Position numbers and translations under genes: made by a program. From Mantis religiosa (taxonomy: Eukaryota > Arthropoda > Insecta > Mantodea > Mantidae): a stretch of DNA of 64,000 nucleotides. Position 1 is the first letter of the stretch; each line of letters starts with the position of its first letter. Shown here one piece after another: positions 47,121 to 58,784 of the stretch. The stretch is from contig CM060953.1 in assembly GCA_030765055.1 (NCBI GenBank), positions 20,089,137-20,153,136 of the forward strand, given 5' to 3'. Under the pieces are notes generated by a model. That model had not been told where the DNA came from and ran no database searches. It was given only the letters and a program-made list of their open reading frames with translations.

Positions 47121-47559
47121 AACTTACAACATAGCAATAATTTAAAATAGCAATATTATTAAAAATTTCCATATTCTAAACTTTGATGTGCCCTGAGTTA
47201 GTGGTCTACTGAACTCATGTAAAGAATCTTCCGAGAGAGGGAGCCAATTACAAGAGATTCAGACAACAACCTTGAGAGTCGCTAATCAGCTGATGATGAA
47301 ACTGCAACTGTTTCGAAAACGTTCCTGATTTTGTTAAAGGGCGTGAGTGAAGTTACAAGTTTTAAAAAGCATGACTTAATTTTAGTCTTTATACACAAAT
47401 CAGTGACACTGCAGAGGGTGAAGGCATCGAAGTAAGATACCACTGCCATTGGAGGACAGGGAAATCAGCTAAGTGACTCGCATCAAAGCTTCCATTTAAA
47501 TATTTCAATGTTCAAAAAACATGGCGCGGCGAATAGCAGCTACGGCTAATGTAAACTTT

Positions 47560-47826
47560 TTTGTATATTTTTGTAATTTTTGTCCTCCAACGTTAAGTCA
47601 TATCGCACGATGAATGGAATGGATGATATGATGCTCAAATGAGCCCAGGGTCCATAGAGTTTAGGGATACCCGACATTTGTCTTTAAGGATAACGGAAAA
47701 CCCCGGAGAAAGCCATAGCCAGGTAACTCACCACGACCGAGATTCGAACTCGGATCCTGGTGAAAGTTAGGCAGACAGGCTGCCATCTACTCTACTGAGG
47801 CGGCTTTTGTGCTTTATTGTATCATA
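47560..47826 (-). mobile_element. SINE2, copy 2
   Basis: Minus-oriented with a clear tRNA-like head: GAGTTCGAATCTCGG is the B box (about 47740-47755, minus strand) and GCCTCAGTAGAGTAGATGGC the A-box region (about 47785-47806). GTAAACTTT on both sides (47551-47559 and 47827-47835) may be the target duplication, although the array sequence on the two sides comes from different parts of a unit. Confidence 0.65.
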
Positions 47827-47834
47827 GTAAACTT

Positions 47835-48080
47835 TCACCTGTAAAGTGAAAGACGACATTTTCCACCGCCATCGATTTGAGCAAACTGCACAATTGAAAT
47901 GGGTAAAGGTATGTCATAATGTGGATGAAATAAAACAACACTATTAGAATAAACTACACTAACGGAAGAAAAAAAAATTGAAAGAATTATAACTGAAGAC
48001 AATGGGATGGAAATAGTGATGATGGCAATGATTCAACAGAAGAAGATTTGTCAAACCTGGAAGAAATAAATACGATTAAA
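47835..48080 (+). pseudogene. DDE transposase C-terminal fragment
   Basis: Similar to 32365-32608 (GTAAAGTGAAAGACGA, GTCATAATGTGGATGAAATA, acidic tail). It starts abruptly after SINE2. Confidence 0.55.
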
Positions 48081-48824
48081 TGCAAAAACTTTTAACTCTG
48101 TTAGGTTGTGTGTAAGTGTAAAAAAACTTTCTTGAACCATAGTATTTAATTTGCTGGAGATGGCCTGTTCGGCTTCCCTAAACAGCGACACTTGAAATAA
48201 ACAATCCAGTGACTGTTGAGGGAGTGAGATTATCACAGTGAGATATCACTGCTATTGAAGACCAGGAAAACAGATAAGAGACTCTCATAAAACCTGTCAT
48301 TTAGATATTTCATCGTTCAATTAGAACTTCGTGGCCAATAGCAGCAAAGGGCAAGGGAAGCGTAATAATTTTCCAAACCCTGTTATTAGTCATGCTGTCA
48401 ATGAAACTTGTTGCAAACCTCAAGGTACTATAATTATACAGCAAAAAATTTATAAATTAAATTCTGTTTTATTGAAATCTTGCAATGAAAAACAATTATA
48501 AAAATTGTGGCTTATATATTTAGTTCAAAAGACTTCCATTCTCGTATAGAATTACGTTTGCGGTCAAATTTGTATCAAAATACAATCTAATTACTGTTTA
48601 CTCTTATACCGTTAAATGCAAACAAACTTAAAATATACGGAAAGAGTACCAATGCAGTTCACATTAAAAATTTGTAAATAATTACGAATTTTCTTCACCG
48701 CGGCAGGATATTACTGGTGGTGCCATCTGTGGAGCGGAAGACGAGGTTGGAACACTAGCATCTGTCAGTTTGTTTCTCAACTAAAGTTGCCTCCTGACGG
48801 TTAATTAAGAACTAAGGCAGCGTG

Positions 48825-48955
48825 TCATTGGACATTAGGCTTAAACAGTATTTTAGAAACACCAAAAACAGACACATTGGCAGTTGCGGACCTTTTATGC
48901 AATACGCTTCACGATATAGAACAAGAAATACATTTATTAAAAAGAATTCAGTGCT
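48825..48955 (+). pseudogene. GIY-YIG fragment, 3' part
   Basis: It begins abruptly at GACATTAGGCTTAAACAG (RLKQYFRNTKNRHIGS) after class A/C promoter-like sequence and continues to GCTCGTGGGCAGAAG. It is the class E unit without SINE1, hence the empty site. Confidence 0.55.
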
Positions 48956-49229
48956 CGTGGGCAGAAGAGACACAGACATAGAGAGGCTCCCGATTCTTCA
49001 GTCATTTGTTGTTGCCCGGCATTCTAGAAACAATGGCTGGTGGCTATAATTACCGCGGAGGTGTTAGAAGAGCAGTTGTATGATGGTTATTGTGACAATC
49101 GAAGTTTCAAGTTTCAAGTGTACCGACTCCACCTTGAAGACGGCTGGTTGTTAAATTCACGTCGTTTTACTGCAGCAAAAATATTTCTGCAAGCCGCATT
49201 TCCGAATCTTCGTAACCCCCACAGTCGCA
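48956..49229 (+). mobile_element. LTR fragment, class E without SINE
   Basis: GGCAGAAGAGACACAGACAT directly continues the GIY-YIG fragment. The end CGTAACCCCCACAGTCGCA is a decayed LTR terminus. It lacks about 45 bp compared with 20166-20481. Confidence 0.55.
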
Positions 49230-50384
49230 AAATTAATTAATTAACTATCCTAATTGTCGGATGTTATTAATCTGTATTGCTACAGATAGTAGTAATAATT
49301 ATATATAATAAACTTTTATTGCAGCCAAATGACTATACAATAAATGCTCAATTTCAAACAAGCACAAATTATACAGTTTTGCCCACTGACGCCTCGGTTC
49401 ACATAGTCTTTGATTTGGCTCTTTTCCTGCACAGTTCTATGTCGTAACATTCACATGTTTGTCCACAAAAGTTGTACTCACATATCTCAGTTCGCTCATG
49501 ACATGATGCATTCTTACAAAAGAGATGATGGAAACCGAGTACCGCTGCTCTAGTATACATGTGCCTCATCTCATAGTCCGCTCTATCATGGCCCCCGATT
49601 CAGTAAACCTTGTGGAAGCAAGTTGAATTCCTCATGTGCATTCAAAAGGTGTTGCATGGTAAAGCACTTGTACAGCACAGCTGTTTTAGCAACAGTAAAC
49701 TGGAATTTGATTCACACCATGAAATTAAATTACAAAAATTGTGACTCATATATTTATTTCAGATGACTTCCATTCTCAAACAGAATTACTTGTTCGGTTA
49801 AATTCATGTTAAAATATAGTCTAATTACTGTTCAAATTCATAGAATTAAATGAAAGTAAACTTAAGGTATAGGTAAACAGTATAAATACAGTTCTATTTA
49901 AAACTTTGTAAATAATTACAAATTTTCTTCAACGTGGTAGGATATTACTGGTGGAGCCATCTGTGGACGGGAAGAGGAAGTCGGACATTAGCATCTGTTA
50001 ATTTGTTTATCAATTAAAGTGCCTCCTGACGGTTAATTGAGAACCAAGAGAGCGTGTCATTACAACATACATGGTAAGCATTTATAAAACTTATAACGTC
50101 TGTGTGTCGGTTAAACACTAAACTGGGCATTTAGATTCAGTGCCTTGCAAGAAATCTTCGATGAAACTTGCCGTCTCACACAACAGGTCCTTAGGTGAAA
50201 CTTTGTCCTAAAATTAACATAAATTTTAGACGAATTAGTGTTCGATGCTCCATATATTGCTAGTGTTTACTATAGCAGGGCTACAAAAATTTTTCCATAA
50301 AAACGTATAAATTTGGCCCCACACAACAAATGTACTTCTTTTAAAATCTTGTAATTAATACAAAGTAAAACCCCACAAACAAAA

Positions 50385-50620
50385 ACTCAATTATGTACCG
50401 GATAAACTACAAAGACTGTCAACTCTTACACTGCCAAAACAATAAGTTGAACATTAGGTTGAAAGTGCGTTTTAAAAACATCAAGCAGAGTGACATTGGC
50501 AGTATCGTACCATTTATGGAATGAGAATCACGATATAGAAAAATAAATAGCTTTATTAAAAGGTGTTCACGCAGTATGGAGAAAAACTGACCAATTTTGA
50601 CGCACCTTTGAAAAGAACCT
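50385..50620 (+). pseudogene. GIY-YIG fragment, class D
   Basis: Same subfamily as 33640 (AAAGACTGTCAACTCTTAC), with more deletions (GTGTTCACGCAGTATGG). Not translatable across its length. Confidence 0.55.
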
Positions 50621-50865
50621 AAAATGAAATGTGTAGTGTTTAAAGCCTGCTTTTACTAAACGCGGCACCATAGGCGGTGACACTGATGTTCAAGAGATGA
50701 AGATGCAACGGTGGAATGAGATGTCGGAGGAAACCGGAAATTCCGGAGAAAACTCGTCCCAGCAGTGTGTTTACATTAACAAATTTAAAATTTTGGTGGT
50801 ATAGGATAGAACCCCGGTGGCTTTTGTGAGAGTAGAGCGGTTTAACCAATCAGCCTCGCCATGCG
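50621..50865 (-). mobile_element. SINE1 copy, class D site
   Basis: At the shared class D position. The head is decayed (ATAGGATAGAACCCCGG). Confidence 0.75.
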
Positions 50866-51690
50866 CAAAGATTCAGAACCTCAAGTTTATCAAAACACCA
50901 ACGGAGACGTCACTATTGCTTCAGAGGCCTTGGTGCGGCCGCTGCGGACCCTTAGCGCTCGAGACACTTCTGTCGTTACGAAGAGGAACCTCGGGCCGAA
51001 CATTCGATACCCTCCCGAAGGGGAGCTATTCGGATTGCGTTGGACTCGAGGGGGAGTGTGTACCCGACACCCGCGCGAGATTGGACACCTCCGGCCAGAC
51101 CTCTGCCGCTCGGATGGGGCAGAGGGTTGCCTAAAAGGTCCCGAGGACTAGCCTGCAGAGACTGTAGAAGGTGTGTTAAATTACCAGGTGGCCACACCGA
51201 GGTTTTCCGTAGTCTACCGGACCGGGTTGACGCGCGTATGTGGCGTATCCACTTCCACCTGTCTTCAGATGGGGGGGGGGCTCCTTAGACTGAAGATATT
51301 GCACCAAATAGCACCCCGAAGTTTTCTATCGCTTCCGGGTTGATAGAGGCCAGGTCTTAGGACTTTCGGGTTGACCTCGTTGTACAAGTCGACATTAGCT
51401 CAGGACGTTAGGAGGGACCTTACGAAACGTGATCTAGGTAAACACTAGCAATATATGTTCGACTAGAGATTATATTAATTTTATGCTTCATTGTATCATA
51501 GTCCTTATATATAGCAATTGTTTAACAAGTTTGTTTTTCAAAAACTACTCCAAGAATTTTAATTAAAACACAACATGTGTATAGCCCCCGTAAGTCCCCT
51601 TCAGCTCCGCTTCACCTACCAGGCCGTGGTGCTGATGCTACGGACACCTAGCACCCGTGGTACCTCTGACGTCACTAGAGGAACCTTTGG
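50866..51690 (+). repeat. R3 repeat, copy 3
   Basis: AAAACACCAACGGAGACGTC, CTCGGGCCGAACATTCGA, GTTGGACTCGAGGGGGAG and GGTTGACGCGCG, then GGGGGGGGGGCTCCTTAGAC with no SINE, ACAAGTCGACATTAGCTC, and a tail matching 35030-35270 (TGTGTATAGCCC). It gives the empty site for the SINE at 34620. Confidence 0.7.
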
Positions 51691-52315
51691 CCAGTAGAAG
51701 GTGTGTTGAATTACCAGGCGGCCTACCGAGGTTAAACGGTAGCCTTCCTCTTTGGGGTTTTCATGCGTATGTGGTATATGTTATATGGCTAAGTGATAAA
51801 AATATGAGGTCACATTGCAACATTTATGCGACCTTAATAAATTCAAATCATATAACAAATAAAATTGTAGAAATTGTGGCTCCTATATTTAATTCAGAAG
51901 ACTTATATTCTCATACAGAGAAATTTTTTCCCCAAAATTTGTGTCAAAGTACATTCTAATTACTATTTGCTTTCATACACTTAAAGGCAAATCAACCTAA
52001 AGGACATGGAAAGAGAATAAACAAAATTCGTTTTAAATGTTTTTAAATATATACAAATTTTCTTCACGGCGGCAGGATACCACAGGTGGCACCATCTCTT
52101 CACAGCTAGGCGAGGTTGGAACATTACCATCTGTCAATTTGATTGTCAACTAAAGATCTCTCTGGGCGGTTAAGTAACAACTAAAAAAGCCTGCTTTATC
52201 ATTTACGTAGCACATATTTGTATAACTTCTCACCTGAGTGTGTGTCGCTTAAATACTAAACTGGGCTATTAAATTTTGTGCCTTGTAAGAGCGAGCAAAC
52301 TTCAGGCGGGGACAG

Positions 52316-52697
52316 TGTCACCGTGGGGCATTGTTGAGCTGCCGCGACAGGCCGGAGCCGAGTGCGTGTGCAGGAGAGACACAGAGAGAGGTTCCAGCTT
52401 ATTCAGTGCATTGTTGTTGCCACGAAATTTCACGGAAAGTATGCAGCATTCTAGAAACAATGGCTCTGGCCTATAAATACCGCGCAGGTGTTAGAAGAGC
52501 AGTTGTGTGATGGTTATTGTGACAGTCGACGTTTGAGGTGTACCGAAGTGATTTATTTCATTTGTTTTAGTGCGCCGGAGCACTGAGTCGACCATAAAGA
52601 AAGCTAATTATTAATTTCTCGTCTTTTTACTGCAGCAAAAGTTGTTTTAGATCTCTGCAATTAGGATTTCCGAATCTACGTATCCCATGCAGTTACA
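52316..52697 (+). mobile_element. Most complete LTR of the class E family
   Basis: 382 bp, TGTCACCGTGGGGCATTG to CATGCAGTTACA, with TATA-like GGCCTATAAATACCGCG at about 52470 and the CAGGTGTTAGAAGAGCAG block. The fragments at 20166, 41992, 48956 and 55980 lack the first 50-70 bp. No clear target duplication is visible, because array sequences on the two sides come from different unit parts. Confidence 0.6.
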
Positions 52698-52874
52698 ATA
52701 TTATCCTGGTTGTCGGGTGTTAGTAATCTGTGTTGCTACAGACAATAGTAATAATTACATAATAAACAATTGTTGCACCCAAATGCTCATACAAAAATAG
52801 GTCAGTATCAAACAAATACAAATTATTCAATTTTGCGCACTGGCGCCTTTGTTCGCATAGTCTTTAGTTGACTT

Positions 52875-53000
52875 AAAACAGCAGTATTGGGAAAAGGGTG
52901 AACTAACAGAAGGCAATAATTGACAATTTGAGGAAAACAATGAGGAGGATGGCAGTAATAATTACTCAACGGACAAACATACGTCAGGGGTAGAAGTTTT
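52875..53000 (+). pseudogene. DDE transposase tail fragment
   Basis: AAAACAGCAGTATTGGGAAA, GGAAAACAATGAGGAGGATG and a decayed acidic tail. It is the sister of 27003-27140; the flanking unit sequence to 53900 also matches 27140-28250. Confidence 0.45.
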
Positions 53001-54059
53001 ATATAAGATTACAAGAAAAACTACTTGAGTTAGTGTTAAGTTATTGTAAGTGAAAAACCTCTCTGGAATAAAAGTATTTAATTGTTTGGAGACTAAACGA
53101 CTTCCCTGAGCACCGACATATGAAATAAAGAATTTTGAGAGGATGAAGTCATCGCAGTGAGATATCACTGTCACTGAAGTCCAGAGAAAATAAGTAAGAG
53201 ATTCGCATCACATATTTCATAGCAGCTACAAGCATAGTGAGCGCGAATTTGCGTAATTCCAAACTCTATTACTAGTCATGCTCTGATAGCTCCTTGTTGC
53301 AAACTTTATCTTGGAGCTAGTATTGTCATGGTACTATAATTGCACAACACAAGCGTTTATAAAACGAAATTGAAGCATATTGCATTTAAATTACGAAATA
53401 AACTTATAAAAATTGTGGTTTATATGTATAACTCAGAAGACATCTATTTTCCTATGGAATTACTTTCTCTGTCAAATTTGTATCAAGATATATACTGATT
53501 ACTATTTACTTTCATGAAATAAAAACAAACAAATCGGAAGTATACGCAAACAGTATAAATACAGTTCCTGTTAATACTTTGGAAATAATTACAAATCTTC
53601 TTCACCACGGCAAGTTATTACAGGTGGAGCCATCTGTGGACAGCAAGACGCGGCTGGAACATTACTATCTGACAAAATGTTTGACAATTAATGTTGCTCT
53701 CCTGGCGGTTGATTAAGAACCAAAAGAGTCTTTATAACATACGTATTATATATTTACAGAACTTATCACGTGAGTGGCAAACATATGAGGATCGAAACAA
53801 CTGCTACGATCTAAGAGGTGAATATGTATCTGCTTTCAGATGTTTAAATATATCCAAATTAATCAAATTCTTACACTGACATTAAATATACGTATCACAT
53901 TGTAAATCACCGACTTGCTGCTGTAATTCTGGGTTTAAGCTTATCTAAATCTATTGAAAGAGGATTAGCAAACAGAGCAAAATAATTTTCCATGGATTTA
54001 AAGGCACTGTATCGCCAACTCCAAATTTTCTCTTTACTTTATCTAACATTCCAGTATAT

Positions 54060-54810
54060 TTATTCAGGTGTGGTAATTAAATATCGGGTACAAATTTTAG
54101 ACATGGAAAATGATGAAACTCTTCTCATGATATTTGATATCCATAAATTTGTCATATTTACGAATGACGTAACCAAGTCATACATAGGATATATATTGTG
54201 GAATATTCTCTGAAGACGACGATTAAGATTCCTGAAGTGTTGAGAAATGTCAGTGATGAAGGCTAAATCACTTATCCATTGTTCATCCATGAATACATAT
54301 CTATATCCTAAACAAAGAAAGATGTAGAAAATTTTAAGACGTATTCAGTACAACATAAATATATTATTGCGATTATGTACTAATATCAACATACCTGTCC
54401 CTTCAGGAATTCAAATTATGTGTAGTATCAAAGATCTTCATAAGAACGCCCTAAGTCTTCCAGTAGTTTGCGAAATTTTCGATGTATCAAGGAGTTACAT
54501 TTTAGTTATAGTCTGTAGTAACTATGTCCATTACATGTTTCATATTTAGTATTTTGCACGTAATGCTTCCTGATGTAAGAATGTGTTATTGTTTATTCCA
54601 TTTAACTTATATAACGTTTTACTCTCCCAATTAGTCCTATATTTTCACCAGTCATATTTCGTGCCCCAACTGTTACTATGGATACAAGATACCTTAGATT
54701 TAGTTTTCTTTCTTCTACACATTTCTTTGACCCTGTGGTATGTTTCCTAAGAGAAATGACTTCAAGCATATATTCTTGTATCGACAGTTTGTTAGTAACT
54801 TCAAGAATGA
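54060..54810 (-). pseudogene. hAT transposase remnant, copy 2
   Basis: The minus frame 54060-54290 has QWISDLAFITDISQHFRNLN and MYDLVTSFVNMTNLWISN. Higher, around 54625-54690, VSIVTVGARNMTGENIGL (TDG changed to TVG) aligns with 37835-38071. The whole 53500-54800 block is a paralogue of 36300-38060. Less complete than that copy. Confidence 0.7.
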
Positions 54811-55489
54811 GTGCTCTGTCTCTCTCTCTCTCTCTCTGGCCGTAGTGTTAGAACGAAAATAATTTGTAGAAAACAATAACAAATTTTCTCTTCTTCAAAA
54901 TATTTGAATTTATTTTAGTAAAACCATTATTATATCCTATCACGATGTTAAGAGTATATTCTTTTATAAAATACTCAATACTAAATCATTGCAGATTAAG
55001 ATTCTGCGAACTTGCAGATCGGTACTACAGAACTTCACACTTCAATGATCTGACGAAGAGTTAAGCCAAAACTATTTCTTCCTTACACACGCGATTTGTT
55101 CATCTTAGATGTACACTTAGAATAATTCTGCATAATCTGGGACGGACACAAATGTACGTCTTTCTCCTACGACGTTCTTAAGCAGAAGCAAGATCTGTAA
55201 AACTTTTAGCTAGCAACTTCCTCTCATTTAAGGTTGTCATGGTTACACATAACCTACCTTATATTTTATCCATTTCATTAAACATTACCATTCCTTTAAC
55301 TATTCCTCTCTAACATAACTAAAATAACTGCTTCAATATGTAACATATTTCGAACATTAATATAATTGTAAGTCGAACTGGCTGGTACCCGATGCTCCAT
55401 ATATCGTGATTGTTTAACTTTTCATGGTACAACCTTTTTCTACAAGAACATATTCCTATGGTCCTACAGAACAACTTCTTCCTTTTAAA

Positions 55490-55731
55490 TCGCTTAATAC
55501 AAAGGAGAAACCCATAGACAAACACTCAGTTGTGTACCGGACAAACTGTAAAGACTGTGACAAATTTTACATTGTCCAAACAAAAAGGAAGTTGAACATT
55601 AGACTTAAAGAGTATTTTAGAAACATCAAGAACAGACAAATTACCAGATGCGTACCATTTATGGAATAGGCATCATGATATAGAACAAGAAATACATTTA
55701 TTACAAAGTATTCAGGGCTCGCGGGCAGAGG
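55490..55731 (+). pseudogene. GIY-YIG fragment, class E
   Basis: HSVVYRTNCKDCDKFYIVQT, then KRKLNIRLKEYFRNIKNRQI. The frame breaks at the usual place. It is in the segment 54830-56650, paralogous to 19030-20900 and 40800-42524. Confidence 0.7.
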
Positions 55732-55979
55732 CCTCGCTGTGGCTCAGTGGTGAGACTGCTTGGCTCTCACCAAGGCGGCCCCAGTTTGATCCCAGGCGAC
55801 CGCAAAGTGAGATTGTGGTGGACAACACGGTGCTGGGGTAGGTTTTCTACGGGACCTCCGACTTCCCTCGACGTTTTATTCCACCGGTGCTCAATCCTCA
55901 TCTCATGTATCATCGGTATCACCGCCTGCGGTGCCATATGTAGTAAAAGCGGGCGTTAAACACTACACATTGCATTTCT
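55732..55979 (+). mobile_element. SINE1 copy, class E site
   Basis: GCTGTGGCTCAGTGGTGAGA head, GTTTGATCCCAGG B box, flanked by diverged copies of CGTGGGCAGAAG. Same insertion as 19917 and 41745. Confidence 0.85.
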
Positions 55980-56293
55980 CGTGGGCAGAAGGGAAAGAGA
56001 CAGAGAGAGGCTCCCGATTCTTCACTCTGTTGTTGTTCTCGGCATTCTAGAAACAATGGCTGGTGCCTATAAATACCGCGCAGGTGTTAGAAGAGCAGTT
56101 GTATGATGGTTATTGTGACAGTCGACGTTTGAAGTGTACCGAAGTGATTTGTTTCATTTGTTTTAGTGCGGCGGAGCACTGAGTCCACCTTGAAGATAGC
56201 TTATTGTTAATATCACATCTTTTTACTGCAACAAAAGTGGTTTTAGATTTCTGCAAGCCGGAGTTCCAAATCTACGTAACCCACAGTGTCACA
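55980..56293 (+). mobile_element. LTR fragment, class E
   Basis: Same extent as 20166-20481; it ends CGTAACCCACAGTGTCACA. Confidence 0.6.
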
Positions 56294-57339
56294 ATATTAT
56301 CCTAATTGTTGGGTGTTGCTACAGACTTTTATTGTAGTCAAATGGACATACAAAGGAGTTCAATTTCAAACAAATGCAAATTCTTCAATTTTGCGCAGTG
56401 ACGCTTTGGTTCGAATAGTCTTTAATTGATTTGGCCCTTTTCCTGCACAGTTCTATGTGGTAACGTTCATATGTTTCTCCGCGTAAGTTGCACTCACACG
56501 TCTCAACTGGTTCATGACATGATGCAGTCTTACAGATGAGATGATGGAAAGCGAGTACCGCCATCCTAGTAAACAAGTGCCTCATCTGAAGGTTTGAGTG
56601 TGGTCAATGTCCGGTCTATCATGGCCCCTATTCAATAAACTTTGTCAAATTAATTTGAATGCGTCACGTGCAGTCAAACCTTAAAAAAGATGTTGCATGG
56701 ATAAGTAATAGTACACCACAGCCGTTAAAACACCACACCAACTAGAATTAGATTCACACCATGAAGCTAAGTTACAAAAATTGTGACTTATATAATTATT
56801 CCAGATGACTTCCGTTCTCAAACAGAATTACTTGTTCCGTTAAATTTATGTTAAAATTTTTCTAGTTATTGTTTACTTTCATAGAACTAAACGCAAATAA
56901 ACTTTACGTATACTTAAACAGTATATCTACAGTTCAATTTAAAACTTTGTAAACAATTACAAAGATTCTTCATCGTGGCAAGATTATACTGGTGGAGCCA
57001 CCTGTGGACAGGAAGACGAGGTGGGAACATTAGCATTTTTCAATTTGTTTCTCAACTAAATTTCTCTCCTGGACGTTAATTAAGAACTAAAATAGCGTGT
57101 CATTCCCACGTACTTGCTAAGTAATTATAAAAGCTTTCACGTCGAAGTGTCGGTTAAGTACTAAACTGGGCATTTAAACTCAGTTCCTTGCAAAAGCTCT
57201 AGAATGTAATTTGCCATTTTACAAAACAGATGCTTTCTAACATTAATATAAGTTTAAGTCCAATTAGTGCTGGATGCTCCATATATTACTAGTGCTTACC
57301 ATTCCAGGATTACACATCTTCTCCCACAGAACACATTCA

Positions 57340-57545
57340 ATGTACAACATCATTTGAAATCACATAATACAAAGGAGATACCCACAGGAAGTAACTGTGT
57401 GTACCGGATAAACTGCAAAGACTACGACAACTTTTACATCGTCAAAACAAAGAGAAAGTTGAACATTAGGCTTAAAGAGTATTTTAGTAACATCAAGAAT
57501 AGACAAGTCACCAGTAGCGTGTATTTTACGCAGAAATTTCACCTT
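57340..57545 (+). pseudogene. GIY-YIG fragment, class F
   Basis: NCVYRINCKDYDNFYIVKTK, then RKLNIRLKEYFSNIKNRQ, ending SSVYFTQKFHL and stop. It has Tyr for the second Cys, as at 21590. Confidence 0.65.
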
Positions 57546-57599
57546 TAAGTGTAATCAATTACAATTGTTTGTAACAAATGTTGAATCCTGCTTAACACC

Positions 57600-57845
57600 T
57601 TAACCTGCTGTGCCTCTGAATGGGAGATGGTTTAAAGAGTGAACGAACTTACTGGAAAGGTAAATGCAAAACTTTACATCAGGTTTATACAAATTACTGG
57701 AAATGGTGACCGAGTTTTCACTGCAAAGTTGATAGCGGCAAACAAATGACTGTCGTACTCTGTACAAAATTCCTTGTGAATGTCGAATAGCTTCATGTGC
57801 TGCTATTATTAGGGAGATAGACTTTCTTCTGAGATATGTACTCAC
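57600..57845 (-). other. Recurrent minus-strand open frame, copy
   Basis: 81 codons with STYLRRKSISLIIAAHEAIR, LYRVRQSFVCRYQLCSEN and LYKPDVKFCIYLS. It is nearly the same as 3809-4111 apart from a small deletion after CIYLS. Confidence 0.35.
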
Positions 57846-58784
57846 AAGACAAAGAACAAATTAACTACATTACAGGAACTGAACCAATAACATTACGTAT
57901 TGCGTCACCAGAACTGTAACAGAAACATTTAATCGATGTTCAGTGTCGCACTGGCAGGTAATTAATTCCAGCTTTGAGATATTGGAGACATTAGCTCTTG
58001 AAAACGCCAGTAATGTGTTAATTCGGGAGGCAGTCTTAAAGATATTCTAATCCAATCACTTAATACACTTTGTTTAGATACCAACTTATCCGCTACTGAT
58101 GCCAATTAGATTTAATACAAATAACTATGTTATGTTTAGCTGTATACTATGCATTACCTATCATAACTTGTTTGTATTAGTCCAGTCTACAATCGCTGAA
58201 ATTATTTCCGTGTCGTTCAACACACATCCTGTAGAACTACGGTAACTATGGAGACAAAGCAGCTAAGAAAACCGTAAGAGATATCTCAGTAATTCCTACC
58301 TTGAAGTACAAAATTAATTATTTAGCGTCAACATCAGTAGGAAGACATCTGACACGCTGCGGGAATGTTGCAATAAATGTATACAAGTAAATATTGAGTT
58401 TGAACGGCTAAATGTTCTTTTCCTATTATCCCAGTTGTTATATTGCAATAGATAACAAGAATATTATTTTATGTAAGCTTTAATAAACCTTATGAAAACA
58501 ATTTGAAGTAGTAAGGTGCAGTCAAAGCTCACGAAATATTTTGTATGCATAAGTACTAAGGATAAATTATACGATTATTTGAGTAAAACAAAGTGAATGC
58601 ATCTATAGCAGCTACGGGCAACATGAGTACGATACATTGTAATTTCATTTCGTGTGCGATTATTGGTCGTGCCGCTATCCCAAAATGTTGTAAAGTTCTG
58701 ACGTGGGAACTACTGCCATAATTATAGAGCAAACATGTCTTCTGAAACTTTTACTTAATTGGAAATATCTCACAGAAGAAATCT

